From NCBI GenBank assembly GCA_034687125.1, contig JAQGBZ010000103.1, forward strand, positions 62,001 through 126,000: a stretch of DNA of 64,000 nucleotides. Reading direction: 5' to 3'. The stretch's first letter is position 1. Every line of letters starts with the position of its first letter. The position numbers and the translations under genes are program-made. The DNA is from Neelides folsomi. Taxonomy: Eukaryota; Arthropoda; Collembola; Neelipleona; Neelidae. Shown piece after piece: positions 50,524 through 64,000 of this stretch. Below the pieces are notes generated by a model. It saw nothing but the letters and a program-made list of their open reading frames with translations. It ran no database searches and was not told the DNA's origin.

Positions 50524-53500
50524 GTAAAATTATTTTGAATAATTATTTAAGCATAATTTAATCATAATCACCAACACCATTACATAACTGTAATTTTAAG
50601 GATAATTTTAAGGATCATCATTAGTTTCATTAGATATGGGTAACGATATGAATTATTATGAAAAACATTAGCAGTTATGACTTTACAATTACCTTGAAAT
50701 GAACGGAAATCCGAGATAGATACAATGGTTAAGGATTCGAAAATCATGCAGGAAACAAACGTTGCATCATTTCACATGTTGGCACGTTTATGCAACTTTT
50801 ATATATCCGCGCGTTTGTTTGCCAATTTTAAGATTTAACAATGTTAGCCAAATAACAGTAAGATCTTGTTAAAAAATCATTTGAAAGTTGAATGCCTCAT
50901 GCAGATGTAACATTGGGTTCATATGTTAAGCATTTAAACAATTTATTATCTCATAGGGTCTGTATATAAAAATAATCCTTTTCCCATCCCGAATAAGTTG
51001 AGGAATGAATGGGGTTATATTTAATATCAACTTATGGTGCGTATAAATGATATAAAACTGTAGCGTTATAATTTATAACGTTACAAATGCTACTCGTTCA
51101 AAAGACAACTTATGCAAGTCTGTAGTGATAAGTTTTTTTTATTTATTCGTAGAAATATATTTAAGTTTTTAATTTGTTCAATAAATGAAAATTAATTTTT
51201 GGTCAATTCTAATAATTCATCAAGAAATTCTGTATCTAATAATTCTAATAAAATAATTTTTTAATTTTTTAGTTATTAAATGTTAATTGGAACGGTATTC
51301 AAAAAATATTTAGACAATTTAATATAATTTAATTTACTTGAAGGTTTGTGACTACTGCGACCTTTCCGAAGATGGACGAGATCATCCTGCAGCTAATGCC
51401 ATTGATGGGAGTGAAAAATGGTGGCAAAGTCCGCCGCTCTCAAGAGGAGTCAAATACAACCAAGTGAATCTCACTATCAACTTTGACCAAGTGAGAAATT
51501 TTTAAATACTTTGTTCCTTTTTATTGGGAAAATGTCAATCTAATTAGCTATTGAGGTGTCAAATAAGCATATGAAGAATGTTCTAACTTTGAAAGGAAAT
51601 GAACAATAATATAATTTTATTAATAATAAGACATGACATATTGATTATTAGCAAATTAAATCCCAATACACAAATTGTGACCTAATTTTTCAAAATCGCT
51701 TTTATTATTAATTAGGTTAATTAATGAAAAAATCAGTGGCATTTAAATGATTTTTTCCAATTTTAGGAATTCCATGTTGCATACGTTTTTATTACAATGG
51801 CAAATTCACCCCGGCCTGGTGTTTGGGTTCTTGAGAGGTCGAGCGATTATGGAAAGACCTACAAACCCTGGCAATATTTTGCAGAAACGCCTGGGTATTC
51901 AAATTATTCAATCTAAATCTAACAAAACCCACCAAAATTTCCATAATTTCAATTAAAAATTTAATTATGATCCATTAATTATAAATTGATTCGTTTATTC
52001 TTTTCATGAAGGGATTGTGAGAACTTTTTTGGTAAAGAAAGTCTTCTTCCGATCACAAGAGATGACTCGGTCATTTGCGAGACTCAATACTCAAAAATCG
52101 TTCCTCTAGAAGGAGGAGAGGTAAATTAAGTTTTTATCATTTATTCCAATTAATATTATTTAAAATTACTTTAATTGCTTAATCACTTAATCAATCAATT
52201 TAGATGCACTTTGGCTTTCGAAGAAAAATTTAATAATGTTTACAATGACAGATTGTGGTTTCTTTACTAAATAATCGGCCATCTTCGGAAGATTTCTTCA
52301 GTTCTGACGTTCTCCAAGAATGGACCAGAGCGACAAACATTCGGTTGAGACTTTTAAGGACAAAAACACTTTTGGGTCATTTGATGAGCGTTGCAAGAAA
52401 AGATGCTAGTGTCACAAGAAGAGTAATTCAACAAAAATATAAAAAATACATCGTACCGAAGCCTTTGGAATCTATACAATTTTCAATATAATATTCTATA
52501 TTAAAGTTTTATTAATTTATATCTTTCAGTATTTCTACTCAATCAAAGATATTAGTGTCGGAGGACGTTGTCGGTGCAATGGCCATGCAGATCTTTGTGA
52601 AATTGACGAAAGAGATCCTTCAAAACTTTTATGCAAATGCAAACATGGAACTTGTGGACCTCAATGTGAATCTTGTTGTTCGCCAATGTTCCAAAAAGCA
52701 TGGAGGCCTTCCACCAACACAAACCCTTTTTCATGCGAAGGTTCGTTTAAACTTTTAAATATTAAATATACTTAAATCAATTTTTCTAATAATTTAAAGT
52801 TTAATTCCATTTGGTGACGTTATAATCAATTAATGTAATTGTAGCTTGTAACTGTCACGGACATAGCAATGAATGTTATTACGACGAGGAAGTGAACAGC
52901 AATTCAACGTCTTTGGATGAAACTGGGAAATATGAAGGCGGTGGCGTTTGCTTGAACTGTTGGCACAACACTGAAGGAATTAATTGTCATAAATGTAAAC
53001 CTGGATATTATAGGCCGTATGGAAAACAACTTGATGCTCCTGACGTTTGTCAAGGTTTGAATTTGAAAACTTTTAAATTTACAAAGTGTAGATTTAGAGT
53101 TTAGCAATTTAGAATTAGAATTTTTTGTTAATTGTTTCTATTTATTTAAATGAAAATATTTTTAATTATGATTTTTTAAAAATATTTAGAATGCGTTTGT
53201 GATGACTTCTTCTCTACTGGAAATTGTGCCGAAGGATCCGGCCGCTGCGAATGTCGACCTGAATTTTTACCACCAAATTGTGACAAATGTAACTCGGGCT
53301 ATTACGACTATCCAAATTGCAAACCTTGTGATTGTCATTTCAATGGAACGAGAGACTCAGTGTGTGAAGTTGGCGGAGGTCAATGTCCATGCAAGCAGAA
53401 TTTTGCAGGAACGAACTGTGACAGATGCGCTGAGGGATTTTATAGCTTCCCTCATTGCAAACGTAATTTTTTGAAAATCCTCAAAATCCTATTTATTTAC

Positions 53501-56500
53501 ATACATTATTTTAATATAAAAATCTATAGTATAAGTACATATAAAAGCATTAAAGTTTGCAGAAGCATTTAACTTATAATATCTTTTAAAAATATCTATT
53601 TAATTTTTTAAAATTAAAATAGCATGCGAATGCGAAGACCTTGGCTCAGTTTCACCAGTTTGCGACCCAGATGACGGCCAATGCGAATGTGGAAATAATT
53701 ACGGAAGTCGACAATGCAATCAATGTGAAAATGGATATTTCAACTTTCCAACTTGTTCATGTAAGTTATCTGGAAAACACAAATCAAGCGAGGCAAAGGA
53801 TTATTGATAAAAAGCTAAACCTCAGGACGGATCTACTTTAAAATTAAGCTAAATTTCATTTAAAAACAAAAATATTATTTTATTAAACAACTTCTTTTAA
53901 TTTTTAAAGATTGCAACTGTGACGTTCGAGGAACGCGGGAAGGAATTTGTGACAAAGGAACGGGAGTTTGCCTCTGTAGGGAAGGATATGGCGGAGCGAG
54001 ATGTGATCAATGTTTACCGAGCTTTTATGGATATCCCGATTGTCGAACTTGCAATTGCAGTAGTGTTGGAAGTGCCACGACCATTTGTGACGCAACTGGA
54101 AAATGCCCCTGTCTTCAAAATTTTGCTGGAAGGGCTTGTGATCAATGTTATCCTGGATATTACAAGTACCCTGAATGTCTTCGTGAGTTTCATAAAAAAT
54201 TCTAAATTATTTAATGAACCCAAAGCTTCATTTTTACTAATTGGAATTTTTAACTTTTAAATATGATTTTTATTAAAATTGTTTTTTAGCTTGCGATTGT
54301 ATTCCTGATGGCTCAATGGGAGTTTCATGTGACGACGAAGGGAAATGTCAATGCAAATTGAGTTTTGACGGACTTCGGTGTGAAACTTGTAAAGAAGGAT
54401 TTTACAATTTCCCACTATGCGAAGGTTAGCAAATACACCCAAAAACGATTAACTTAGCTAAAAAATTATAAAGATTTATATTTTTTATTAAATATAAAAA
54501 TGTATAATTTACTATATGGAATAAAAGATGATTTGAATTTTTCAATTAGATTGCAATTGTGATCCTGCTGGAGTTGTTGAATCATTCAGTGGCTGTGGAG
54601 ATTCCCCACCTGGAGAACTCTGCCAATGTAAAGAACGAGCCCAAGGAAGAATTTGTAACGATTGTAAGCCTTTGTATTGGAATCTTCAACATTGGAATCC
54701 TCAAGGATGTGAAGGTAAGATTTAATTTAATTAATTTGATTTGACATTAAAATTAATTATTACGCACGGATGACAGTTATATCTATTAAGCATTACAAAA
54801 TAATTGTCATAATAGATTTATATTTAAGTATTAAATTCAACTTTAATAATATCTTAGATTGTGATTGCCATTTGCCTGGAATTCTTGGGGGTGTTCAAGT
54901 TTGTGAAGGTAAAAGCGGCCAATGCCCATGCAAACCTTCAGTCGGAAGCCGAAGATGCGAAGAATGTCAAGATGGATTTTACAATTTATTGGGCGAAGAT
55001 CTTCTTGGCTGCGAAGGTATTGATTATTACCTATTAATAATGTAGAAATCCAAGACCAGTTTCTAATCATAATATAATGTTTAAAATTTTTAATTAAATA
55101 AATAAAATTAAAGATTGTGGCTGTGATGTTGGCGGAGCTGTAAACAACGTTTGTGAGAAAACCACCGGCCAATGCACATGCCGTCCACGAATCACCGGTC
55201 AAACTTGTACAACTCCAATTAAAACTCATTATTTCCCTTCGCTCTACCAATTCCAATATGAGGCCGAGGATGGAAATACTCCGGCCGGCGGACCTGTACG
55301 TTTCGGCTATGATGAAAATGAATTCCCGGGTCATTCCTGGCGTGGTTATGCAATTTATTCCCAACTTCAACCCGAAACCCTTCATGAAGTTGAGATCGAG
55401 AAGTCTTCATTGTATCGGATTATTTTCCATTACCATAATCCTTCCGACCAGACCATTAATGGAGAAATCATCGTGACCCCCGATAACCCTAATGATGTTG
55501 AACAAAAGTACAAAGTTCGATTTGAGCCCAAGTCCAATTTCGTGACTGTTTCGACCGGCAACGTCCCATCGCCATTCGTCCTCAATCCTGGTCGATGGCA
55601 AGTTGGGATCAAAACAGACCAGCATTTATTCGTCGATTATTTCACACTCCTCCCGGCTGCATTTTATGAAGCTGCAATTCTCCAACAACGTGTCACTGCC
55701 CCATGCTTGCTAAATACAGAAGGAGAGATCGAACCTGATTCATGTTTGGCTTTAAAATATCCCTCGATTGATAAATTCGATTCGGTTTATGGAACAGAAG
55801 CTTTTAGAGAAGAAGGTGGAACGAAATTAGAACCGAATGAATTTTACCGGAACAGGAAAGTTCTCAAAGCTTTGGATGTTGACCAAAAAGAACTTTTAAT
55901 GCTTTCGCCCAAGCAGAAAAAGGTCAAGTTGGATTTAAGCATTAGCAAAAGCGGGAGATATGCAATTGTTATTGAATATTACACGCCATTTAAATCAAAC
56001 TTGACCAGCGTGAATGTTGAAGCGACTTCTAACAAAGGAACAGCTAAAGGAAAATCTTTAATTTACAATTGCTTACATGCAACTTTATGCCGCGATGTTG
56101 TCATTAACGAAGAGGGCGAAGTTGCAGTTTTTAAATTCGATCCTTCAATTGTAGCAATTGAACTTGAAGTCCCAGAAGACTCTGAAGAGAAAATCGTAAT
56201 TCAGTCAATCAGAGCAATTCCGTTGTTTAAATGGTCCTTGGATTACATCCGCCCCAAAGAATATTGCGTAATGGACAAAGGCATTTGCGCTCCTTCTGAT
56301 TATGACATTCCTCCTGAATCAACCAAAGTAGAGGCAGAAGCAAGCGTCAGTGAAGATCGAATCTATGAAGATGAAAACTACGGAGATAAGAAATTGGTCC
56401 AATTGAACAAAGACAAATCTTTAGAAATTACCGGACGGGTTCCATTCCCCGGTTGGTATTCTTTCCTGGTTCATTACCATCAACCTGACAATCCTGATTT

Positions 56501-59500
56501 TTCAATTGACGTCCTTGTCCAAAATGGCCAACACTATGAAGCCAAATTTCCTGTTGTACATTGTCCATCTACGGCCGGCTGTCGTGCTATTGCAACTCAA
56601 GATGACAAAAATGTCCGGTTTCATGTAAATGAAGAATTCTCTTTAAGCTTAAAGGGTCTTAAGACTGTTTTGATTGATTATGTCTTAGCTGTTCCTTCAC
56701 CTAATGAAGATTCAAGGGAAGTTATCCCATACATGGAACAAAGCCCTGCGGATGAAACTCGTCGATTTATTGCTGAATGTGGAAAAAGCCATATGCATAT
56801 TTCAACTGACGTGATTGGCCTTTGCAGAGACGCTGTTTTCTCTCTGACTACAGAATTTAACAATGGGGCTCTGTTTTGCGCTTGTGACAATCAAGGATCG
56901 AAATCTTTCCAATGTGCGGAATTTGGGGGTCAATGTCAATGTAAAGAGAATGTAATTGGGAGAAGATGTGAGAGATGTAAAACGATGTATTTTGGATTTC
57001 CAAATTGCAAACCTTGCGATTGTCCCTCGACAGCATTTTGCGATGAAAATACCGGGGAGTGCATTTGCCCACCAAGGGTCACTGGAGAAAAATGCGACCG
57101 TTGTATGGACAATACATATGGATATGATGCGCTGATTGGATGTGAGGAATGTGCTTGCAGTCCTTTGGGAGTTCAAGAAGGAAATCTCCAATGTGATTTG
57201 GAAAATGGAGCTTGCGAGTGAGAAAATTTTTTTAAAGATTTTTAAATGTAATTATGGGGTAATTGTTGAAACTTTAATTGATGATATTTTTAATCAGATG
57301 TAAGTCAAATGTTGTGGGAAGAAGTTGTGACCGTTGTCATGCTGGGTTTTGGGCTTTTCCATATTGCCAACTTTGCGATTGTGACCTCAGAGGAACAACC
57401 GGTGACATTTGCAATCAGGTGAACCATCGAATATTTAAATTAAATTAATTTATAATATGTTAATTATAAATCTTAAATCTCAGATGTAAGCACATGCATG
57501 TTTGTATTATATATTTATATCGTACAATGGTTAATTAAAAAATATTTTTTACTTATCATTTACCAGGAATCTTCTCAATGTTATTGTAAAGCGAATGTTG
57601 AAGGACGAAATTGTGAAAGTTGCAAAGCTGGGAGCTTCAACTTGGAAGAAGCAAATCCAGCCGGTTGCACCAAATGCTTCTGTTTTGGCAAAACAACCCG
57701 TTGCTCATCTTCACCTTATTATTGGACCGGAGCTTCGGCAGGGAAAAAACAATGGACAGCGGTTGGTTTTGACCCGAACAAAAGTGGAGCTTTGAGCGAA
57801 TCAAATTATGAAATCGAATTTGAGGAAATTTCATCCGAAGAGGCAGGAGATGATTTTGTCACTGTGTACATTCCAGAAGGGACAATTCCACTTGGAAATG
57901 AATCAAATGCTCTTTATTTCAAAGCTCAAATGAATCAAGTCAAAGGAAACTTTTTGGCATCTTATGGAGGGAAGTTGACCTATAGTCTTTTATCAGAACC
58001 TGAAGATTCGATTGACGCTGGTTAGGAAAAATATTAAACATTAAATCAATATCCATTTTTCATATTTAATTATAGGTGAAGTGCTTCAATAAACTTACTG
58101 TTTACTTAACTTTTACTTTAACTTACCTAATTTATTTTGACAGAAAGAGAAATTTATGGTGGAGCTGACGTAATTCTCGAAGGAAAAGATTTATCTGCTT
58201 CGACGACAATTCGCCTTCTTCATTTCACATTGGACCATTTGAATAAGGAAAATGTCATGAATATGAATTTGAGAATTATTGAGGAGAATTTTGATGTGAT
58301 GAGCGGAAACGGTGGACTTGTTGCTGCTACGAGAGAACAAATGATGATCGTCCTTAAAAATCTTGCGGCTGTTTATGTCAAAGCGTCTTATTTCAGTCGG
58401 ACGCGAGAAGTCAAGTAAGGACATTTAATTGAATCAAAAAATGTTTTTATGATATAAGCCATAAGAAAATGCCTTGTTCAATTGGTGTCAATCTTTAACT
58501 GACAATAATTAATGATTACCTAATTCATTTTCGGCATTTTCCTTTTCATCTAATAACTAAAGTCGAAGTTTTTGATTAATAAGAGACTAATAAGAATTAA
58601 TTTTTGGAATAATTACGACATCCTACATATTAAGATTTTTATGATTATAGACTATAATTAATTGTTACATGACGTTATAATTTAATTTCTTGTATTCAAA
58701 AGGCAGCATTTAAATGAATGTTAATGACTTCTTTTAAATCAAAAAAATATATTTTATGATTTTAAGTTTAATTAATTAAAGAGTTGAGTCTCGGATATAT
58801 TTTTAGCTGAATTTGCGGAATTTAGTTGATCTAAACCAAATGGAAAAGTCCCTAACTCCCTACTTTTCAAAGAGTTGATTGAGATTAAATAACCACATTT
58901 ACAAAAAGTAACAAAATTTACTATAAATATCCTCAAATTTCACGATTCATTAACTTTAATCATGGTTAAATTTTTGAAAAGTATGGAGATAAGAAATTAT
59001 AAATCATCATTAGCTTAATCAATGTTCCTTAATTCAGATTCGATATGCTTTCCAATATAATTTGCCAAAATTGTTGATGAGACGAAATGATTCCGAAATC
59101 CGGTTTCTAGGGATTTCCGGAATCGGATTCATTCACAGCATTCAGTTACTGGTTTTTTGTTAATTAGTATGTTAAATAAAGCCAAGTCTAACTTGAAAAA
59201 TAATTAAATATTTGGCAATTTTGATAATGAATACAACACAAAAATTATTAAAATATTCATAATTTAATCATTCTTTAATTGTTTAATATTTACTAGAATT
59301 GTTAATTATGTAATTTCAGATTGAGTTCGTTTGGCCTTGAAATTGGAAAGGATGAACATGGCGAAGAAGATAATCGTGCTCTATCCGTTGAACAATGTGC
59401 TTGCCCAAGGAATTACCAAGGACCATCTTGCGAAGAATGTGCACCCGGATACTTCAGATCAAATATGGGACCTTTCGGCGGATTTTGCATTCCCTGTCAA

Positions 59501-62500
59501 TGTAACAGTCATTCAGAAACTTGTGATTCTACCACAGGGATCTGCTCTGACTGTCGACACAGCACAACCGGAGATCATTGTGAAATGTGTGAAGTTGGAT
59601 ATCATGGGGATGCAACGCAAGGAACTGGAAAAGATTGTCTTATTTGTGCTTGTCCTCTACCAATGGCATCAAACAAGTAAAATTTACAACAATTAAATTC
59701 ATTTCATTCAAATTTTTATTAAATTTTTATTATGATGATGAAGTATGTATGATGATGAATCTATTGATAATGTTCAAAACAATTATTAATTTTTTTTGAA
59801 ATATTTAATTGGCAGTTTTGCAACAAGCTGTCAAGTTTCATCAGACGGTCAGGAAATCAGTTGTGATTGTCGAGAGGGATATTCTGGAGCCAGATGCAAT
59901 GTTTGTGCAGCGGGATATTACGGACGACCAGATTCGCCAGGTGAAACTTAAAAAACTTAATTAATTTTAATTAAATTTGTTAATTAAAATCATTTCGAGT
60001 AGGAAATAAAATAGCTAAAATTATCTTAAAAATGAACAATATAAATTTAAATGTTTAACTTTAAAATAATAAAATTTAATAGTTTGTTGAATATAAAATT
60101 CCTTATTGATTAAGTATAATTGAATTTCCAGGAGATTATTGTAAACCATGCGAGTGTTCTGGAAACATTGACGTTTTGGATCCCTATGCTTGCGACTCCA
60201 TCACCGGAGAATGTCTTCGCTGTTTGAACAACACCGGTGGCCCGACTTGCAACCAATGTGCAAGAGGATTCCACGGAGATGCAATTGAAATCAAAGACTG
60301 TCGAGCCTGCGACTGCAAAGAATGCGGAACAGAAGAATGTGACCATTTGAGTGGAGAATGTCGCTGTAAGCACAATGTAGTTGGAGCTACATGCGAACGT
60401 TGCGCTCCGGACCATTACGGAATGACAAGTTGCGAAAATGGTTGCGATTTCTGCGAATGTTCCATTGCTTCCATGTCCACCCAATGTAACGACGCCACCG
60501 GACAATGTCCATGCAAGAAAGGAACAACTGGACGAAGATGCGAAAGATGTTCACCGGGTTATTGGAACTACACAAAGAGCGGATGTCAATCTTGCGAATG
60601 CAATTCGGATTATGCCATTGGTGTCGGCTGCGATCCAGAAACCGGCCAATGTTCATGTCTCCCAGGGGTTGTCGGAGAAAAATGCGATCGTTGTCCTTAT
60701 AGATGGGTTCTTATTGAAGATCGCGGATGTCAAGAATGTGACAGTTGTCAACATCAGCTTTTGGACGACACAGATAAAATGTCAGCGGATCTTAATCCAA
60801 TCATTGAAGATTTCCAATCCGTAGCTGTGAGTTATTTCACAACACAGAAATTGTCATATTTCAATAAAACGGCAAATGAACTTGAACCTGAAGTTCGTCT
60901 TCTTGACCCGAACAAAGTTAATTTGTATCCTTACACCCAAGCCATTCTCATGTTAGAAGCCGATTCAAAATCAGGGAAACAAAGAGCAGAAGTTACATCG
61001 GACAGTTTGGCCACAAAAGCACTTGCAGCGACGGGTTTAAGGGAAAAATCAATTGAGGTTGAATCGAGAGTTCAAGAGGCTGTTGCAAGGGCTCGAACTG
61101 CTGTATTTGAAACGAAGGATTTAATGGAGGGATTAACTGCTATTAAATTCACAAATCCATCAACAGACGCTGCAATGACAGAAGCTCAAGGAATTGTCGA
61201 ATCCATGCAACTTAAATCTCCAAGTATTGAAGATGCCCTTAATAAGGAAAGAGAAATTGCGGAAAAGACTTTAGAAGAAGTGAAGGAATTTTTAAAACCA
61301 CACACCGCTATGCAAGAAAACATCAAAAAGGAAAAAGAACGTGTGGAAAATGCTACTTTTAAAATGGCAGATATTGGAACTCACATCGAAAATAGTTTAA
61401 AAGTGAGCCGGGAGGCTCAAGCCATTTCGAATAAAATCAAAGAAGGGAAATACGATTCAAAGATTAAATTCCTCGAGCAGAAAATCAAAGAAACCGAAGA
61501 AAATATTGCAAATGCAACTGCCATGAACAATCAAACTCCTGATAAAATCAACGAGTTGAGAAGTTTGTACGACGAGCTTGGAACCTTTTTAAACAGTGTT
61601 AAAGAAAGCAAAGAACCTTTAGAGCAAATGATGGACACTTTGAAAAACGAATTGGAAAATAACGTTGACACAATTAATCTTAGTCAAGAGCATGTGCGGA
61701 AACTACGAAACGAAGCCAATGGTTTAGAAGCAATGATGGCAAAAACAAGAATTGTTTCAGACAACGCAATTACGGCTGCGACATCCTATCAAAAAATAAC
61801 AACGGCTCTTGAAGAAGCCGAAGCGTCTGCGGACAACGCAGACAAAGCGGCGGACGACACAAGTCAGATGACAAGTTCTATTGGAGAATTGGCCGCTACG
61901 ACACAACAACCTTCGCAGAATTTGTTAGTTTTGGCTAACCAATCCTTAGCCCAGGTCGATGCAGATTTGCGGATTCCTCTCAATGGAGCTAAAATGGACA
62001 TTGATGAAATTGAGGAATTGAATAAAACCATGGTCGTGGCTTTGAATAATATTCATAAAAATATGGACAAACTTTCTGGACCAAGAGACCTTTCAGATAT
62101 TCACGATGCAATAGTTATTTCAACAAATGGGGATTTAAAAGCAGATGAAGCGTTGACAAGCGTTGAGGAAATTTTAGAAAAATTGCCTAAGAGCCACGAA
62201 GATGCGCGCAAATTGCCAGTTACAATTAAAGACCTCAATAAAGGCTTGGCAATTTCTGAGACACAACTAAAACAAGCGAAGGAAGCTGTGCCATTCTCAG
62301 CAGCCATTACTGGGAATCTCGAATCGAAAAAACCAAAATATGACAATTTGAAATCACAAATCTCGGATAAGATGTCAGACCTTAAAGCTAAAATTGCATC
62401 TGCGAGAGAACAAGCAAATCGAATTCCTGTTGGAATGAACTTGCAAGAATCTTCATCGCTTCTTATGGCAAATCCTACGAGCCTGGAATCCCAACAGGCA

Positions 62501-63867
62501 CAAACTAAAGTGGCACTCCATTTCAAAACACAGGAACCTTCTGGGCTTTTACTCTTTTTGGGAAATGAGCCTGGACGAAAGAGTGAAGATGATTTTATGG
62601 CTCTTGAAATAGACGGTGGTTATCCGGTCCTTACGATTGATTTGGGCTCAGGGCCACAGAAAGTTTACAGTGACCAATTTGTTGCGGATGATAAATGGTA
62701 CAAAGCGACGATCGACAGATCGGGGAAAATGGTCCGATTGACTGTTGCACAAGATTTCCAGAATGGGTCCATTGTTGAAAGCACCAAAGAGGAATATTTA
62801 TCTGGACCTAAATCATTATTGAATGTGAATCAAAACGCGTCTAAAATTTATGTCGGCGGATATCCTGAAGAAGAAACGCGCCCCAATTTAGTGAGATCTA
62901 CAACTTACCGTGGGGCCATTGAAGGACTGGAAATTGGAGATGAAAAAGTTGGACTGTGGAATTTCAAACAAGGAGAAAATCTGGCTCCTGCAATGGAAAA
63001 GTAATTTATTATAATTCTACTTTAATTTTAATGCAGACAGCTTTAACCTCTCTCTTTTATTATCCTTGGCTTTAACGAAACATGTTGCAACTGTAACTTA
63101 CTAATATATTATTAATTTAATTTTTATTATTTTAATTTATATTTTTTTCATGGTCGATGTATTAAAAATTATTATTAAAAAATATATTTTCTGTCTGTAT
63201 CAGTCTGTATTCATTTTAATTTAACAATGAATTTATTTATTGTTTTACAGGGATATTTTCTTGGATTCAAAGACAGAGTCAGGATTGAGATTCCAAGGGA
63301 GTGGTTATGCCGTAATGGACAGAAATAACATCCCATTCAAAACTCGTTCCAACGTCCGGTTGAAATTCCTCACAAGAGCCAAAAACGGTCTCATCTTCTT
63401 AGTGGGAATGGGACGGAAATTCATGTCGCTTGAAATCATAAATGGAATGGTCATTTATCAATATAATCTCGGCGGTGGTCCTGTAAGGGAATCTTCTCGA
63501 AGGGCCTTCAATGATGGCAAATGGCATCAAGTAGAAGCTGTAAGAGAAAAGAGATACGGAGTTTTGAGGATTGACGGAGAAGAAGTTGCTCGAATGGAAA
63601 GTCCCGAACCGCATTCGTTATTAGCAGTTTCCAATTACATGTATTTCGGAGGATATCCCGGAAATCATGATTATCAAACTGTGACCAATAAGGGATTCGA
63701 GGGATGTATTGACAAAGTGTTGGTTGACAATGTTCCAATTGAGTTGACTCAAGCTGCAGAAGCTCGTTATACCGTTCTTGGATGTCCGGCTTCTTTTGGC
63801 CCAACTGTGGCAACTTTCACTGGGAGTGGTTTTATTAAAGTGAAATCGGAAGATTCTCCAACAAGTG
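50305..63867 (+). CDS. LanA: Laminin subunit alpha (LanA, alpha-3/5 type), 3' end outside the window
   Basis: A secreted basement-membrane subunit that trimerises with beta and gamma chains. Twenty-one exons: 50305-50523, 51344-51490, 51767-51894, 52012-52120, 52252-52422, 52530-52740, 52845-53054, 53190-53462, 53623-53760, 53910-54182, 54290-54424, 54550-54714, 54858-55016, 55114-57217, 57298-57418, 57567-58020, 58144-58414, 59320-59676, 59816-59940, 60132-63000, 63251-63867. Phases agree throughout, giving 3085 aa so far. Order: signal peptide; LamN to about 270 ([25 protein letters not shown]); LE repeats; an L4b-type domain about 812-1365 ([15 protein letters not shown]); LE; L4a about 1575-1775; LE to about 2125; coiled coil about 2130-2710; LamG1; LamG2. 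The CGCDVGG..CRPRITG lead into the L4b-type domain marks the alpha-3/5 (LanA) class rather than wing blister. Further LamG domains should follow beyond 64000. LE exons 7-13 all run phase 1 to 1. Confidence 0.97.
50524..51343 (+). other. Laminin intron 1
   Basis: An 820-bp AT-rich intron with donor GTAAAA and acceptor CTTGAAG. No nested gene or repeat is recognised. Confidence 0.8.
58415..59319 (+). other. Laminin intron 17, the longest in the visible gene
   Basis: 905 bp between L4a-encoding exons, with donor GTAAGG and acceptor AATTTCAG. No open frame of note; phase 2 is preserved across it. Confidence 0.85.
60746..62470 (+). other. LanA: Laminin coiled-coil (domains I/II) coding segment
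   Basis: Part of the single 2.9-kb exon 20. After the last cysteine-rich LE module ([12 protein letters not shown]) the frame becomes cysteine-free and rich in Lys, Glu, Ala and Leu for about 575 residues, the heptad-forming rod that wraps with beta and gamma chains. LamG1 begins shortly after, near 62490. Confidence 0.85.
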
Positions 63868-64000
63868 GTAATTTGACAAAAAATTTGATGCAAAAAAATA
63901 ATAATACACAATATTGCAAATCTAAAATTTCCAATCATTTAATTTAAATAATATTAAAATAATGAATATTGTCTTGAAATTGATAGTTTTTATATTTGCT
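63868..64000 (+). other. Start of the next laminin intron (truncated by window)
   Basis: The donor GTAATTT follows exon 21 at 63868. The sequence to the window end is AT-rich with stops in the laminin frame, so the gene continues to the right. Confidence 0.8.

Noticed and set aside
55410-57221. A separate gene starting at 55410
   Set aside because: The frame is open further left to the acceptor at 55113, and phase joins it to exon 13; it is the middle of laminin exon 14.
50305-63867. Wing blister (alpha-1/2 type) identity for the laminin
   Set aside because: The CGCDVGG..CRPRITG lead into a long LE-free domain with LNPGRW and VDYFTLLP matches LanA-type chains.
1-64000. tRNA genes, rRNA, CRISPR arrays, transposon coding sequence, known conserved microRNAs
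   Set aside because: Reading by eye for box B-like sequences, direct-repeat arrays, transposase motifs and a few conserved arthropod microRNA seeds found nothing convincing. A tRNAscan, RepeatMasker and miRNA search would settle this.

Overview
The window is animal nuclear DNA, almost certainly from an arthropod. The signs are an AT-rich background, short introns with GT..AG ends, a bric-a-brac (BTB plus Psq plus AT-hook) transcription factor, and a LanA-type laminin alpha chain. I cannot name the species. All gene models below are spliced models assembled by hand: reading phase agrees across every junction, but no transcript evidence was available.

Left end (1-3852): two compact genes on the minus strand, DAP3/mRpS29 (mitochondrial small-subunit ribosomal GTPase, 8 exons, 399 aa) and MPG/AAG (alkyladenine DNA glycosylase, 2 exons, 258 aa).

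Middle (3853-44741): a large, nearly gene-empty domain around one developmental regulator, bric-a-brac (plus strand, coding exons 23088-37977, 720 aa). It has about 18.6 kb of non-coding DNA upstream, kilobase introns, a 24-nt microexon and about 6.8 kb of empty sequence downstream. The upstream DNA holds a GC-rich patch with three CTCCGAG copies and a hairpin (about 6250-6330), an isolated exon-like segment (7308-7375), and a spliced 5' exon (22503 onward) that begins with a 57-codon open frame. This layout resembles a regulatory desert around a developmental gene.

Right end (44742-64000): a tandem duplication of a two-gene unit, SLC66A3 (PQLC3) followed by laminin alpha, all on the plus strand. 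The left unit has a family-typical SLC66A3 (215 aa) followed by a miniature laminin of 186 aa: a signal peptide plus laminin-EGF (LE) modules. The right unit has a strongly diverged SLC66A3 paralogue (222 aa) followed by the full laminin alpha chain. The full chain has at least 21 exons and 3085 aa up to the end of its second LamG domain, and continues past the window. The mini-laminin's exons match parent exons 1, 8 (second half), 9 and 10 in order, so it looks like a duplicated laminin that lost its LamN domain and everything after the first LE repeats. Each unit seems to have kept one gene in good order and let the other diverge or shrink. This duplication, and the small secreted LE protein, is the most novel item here.
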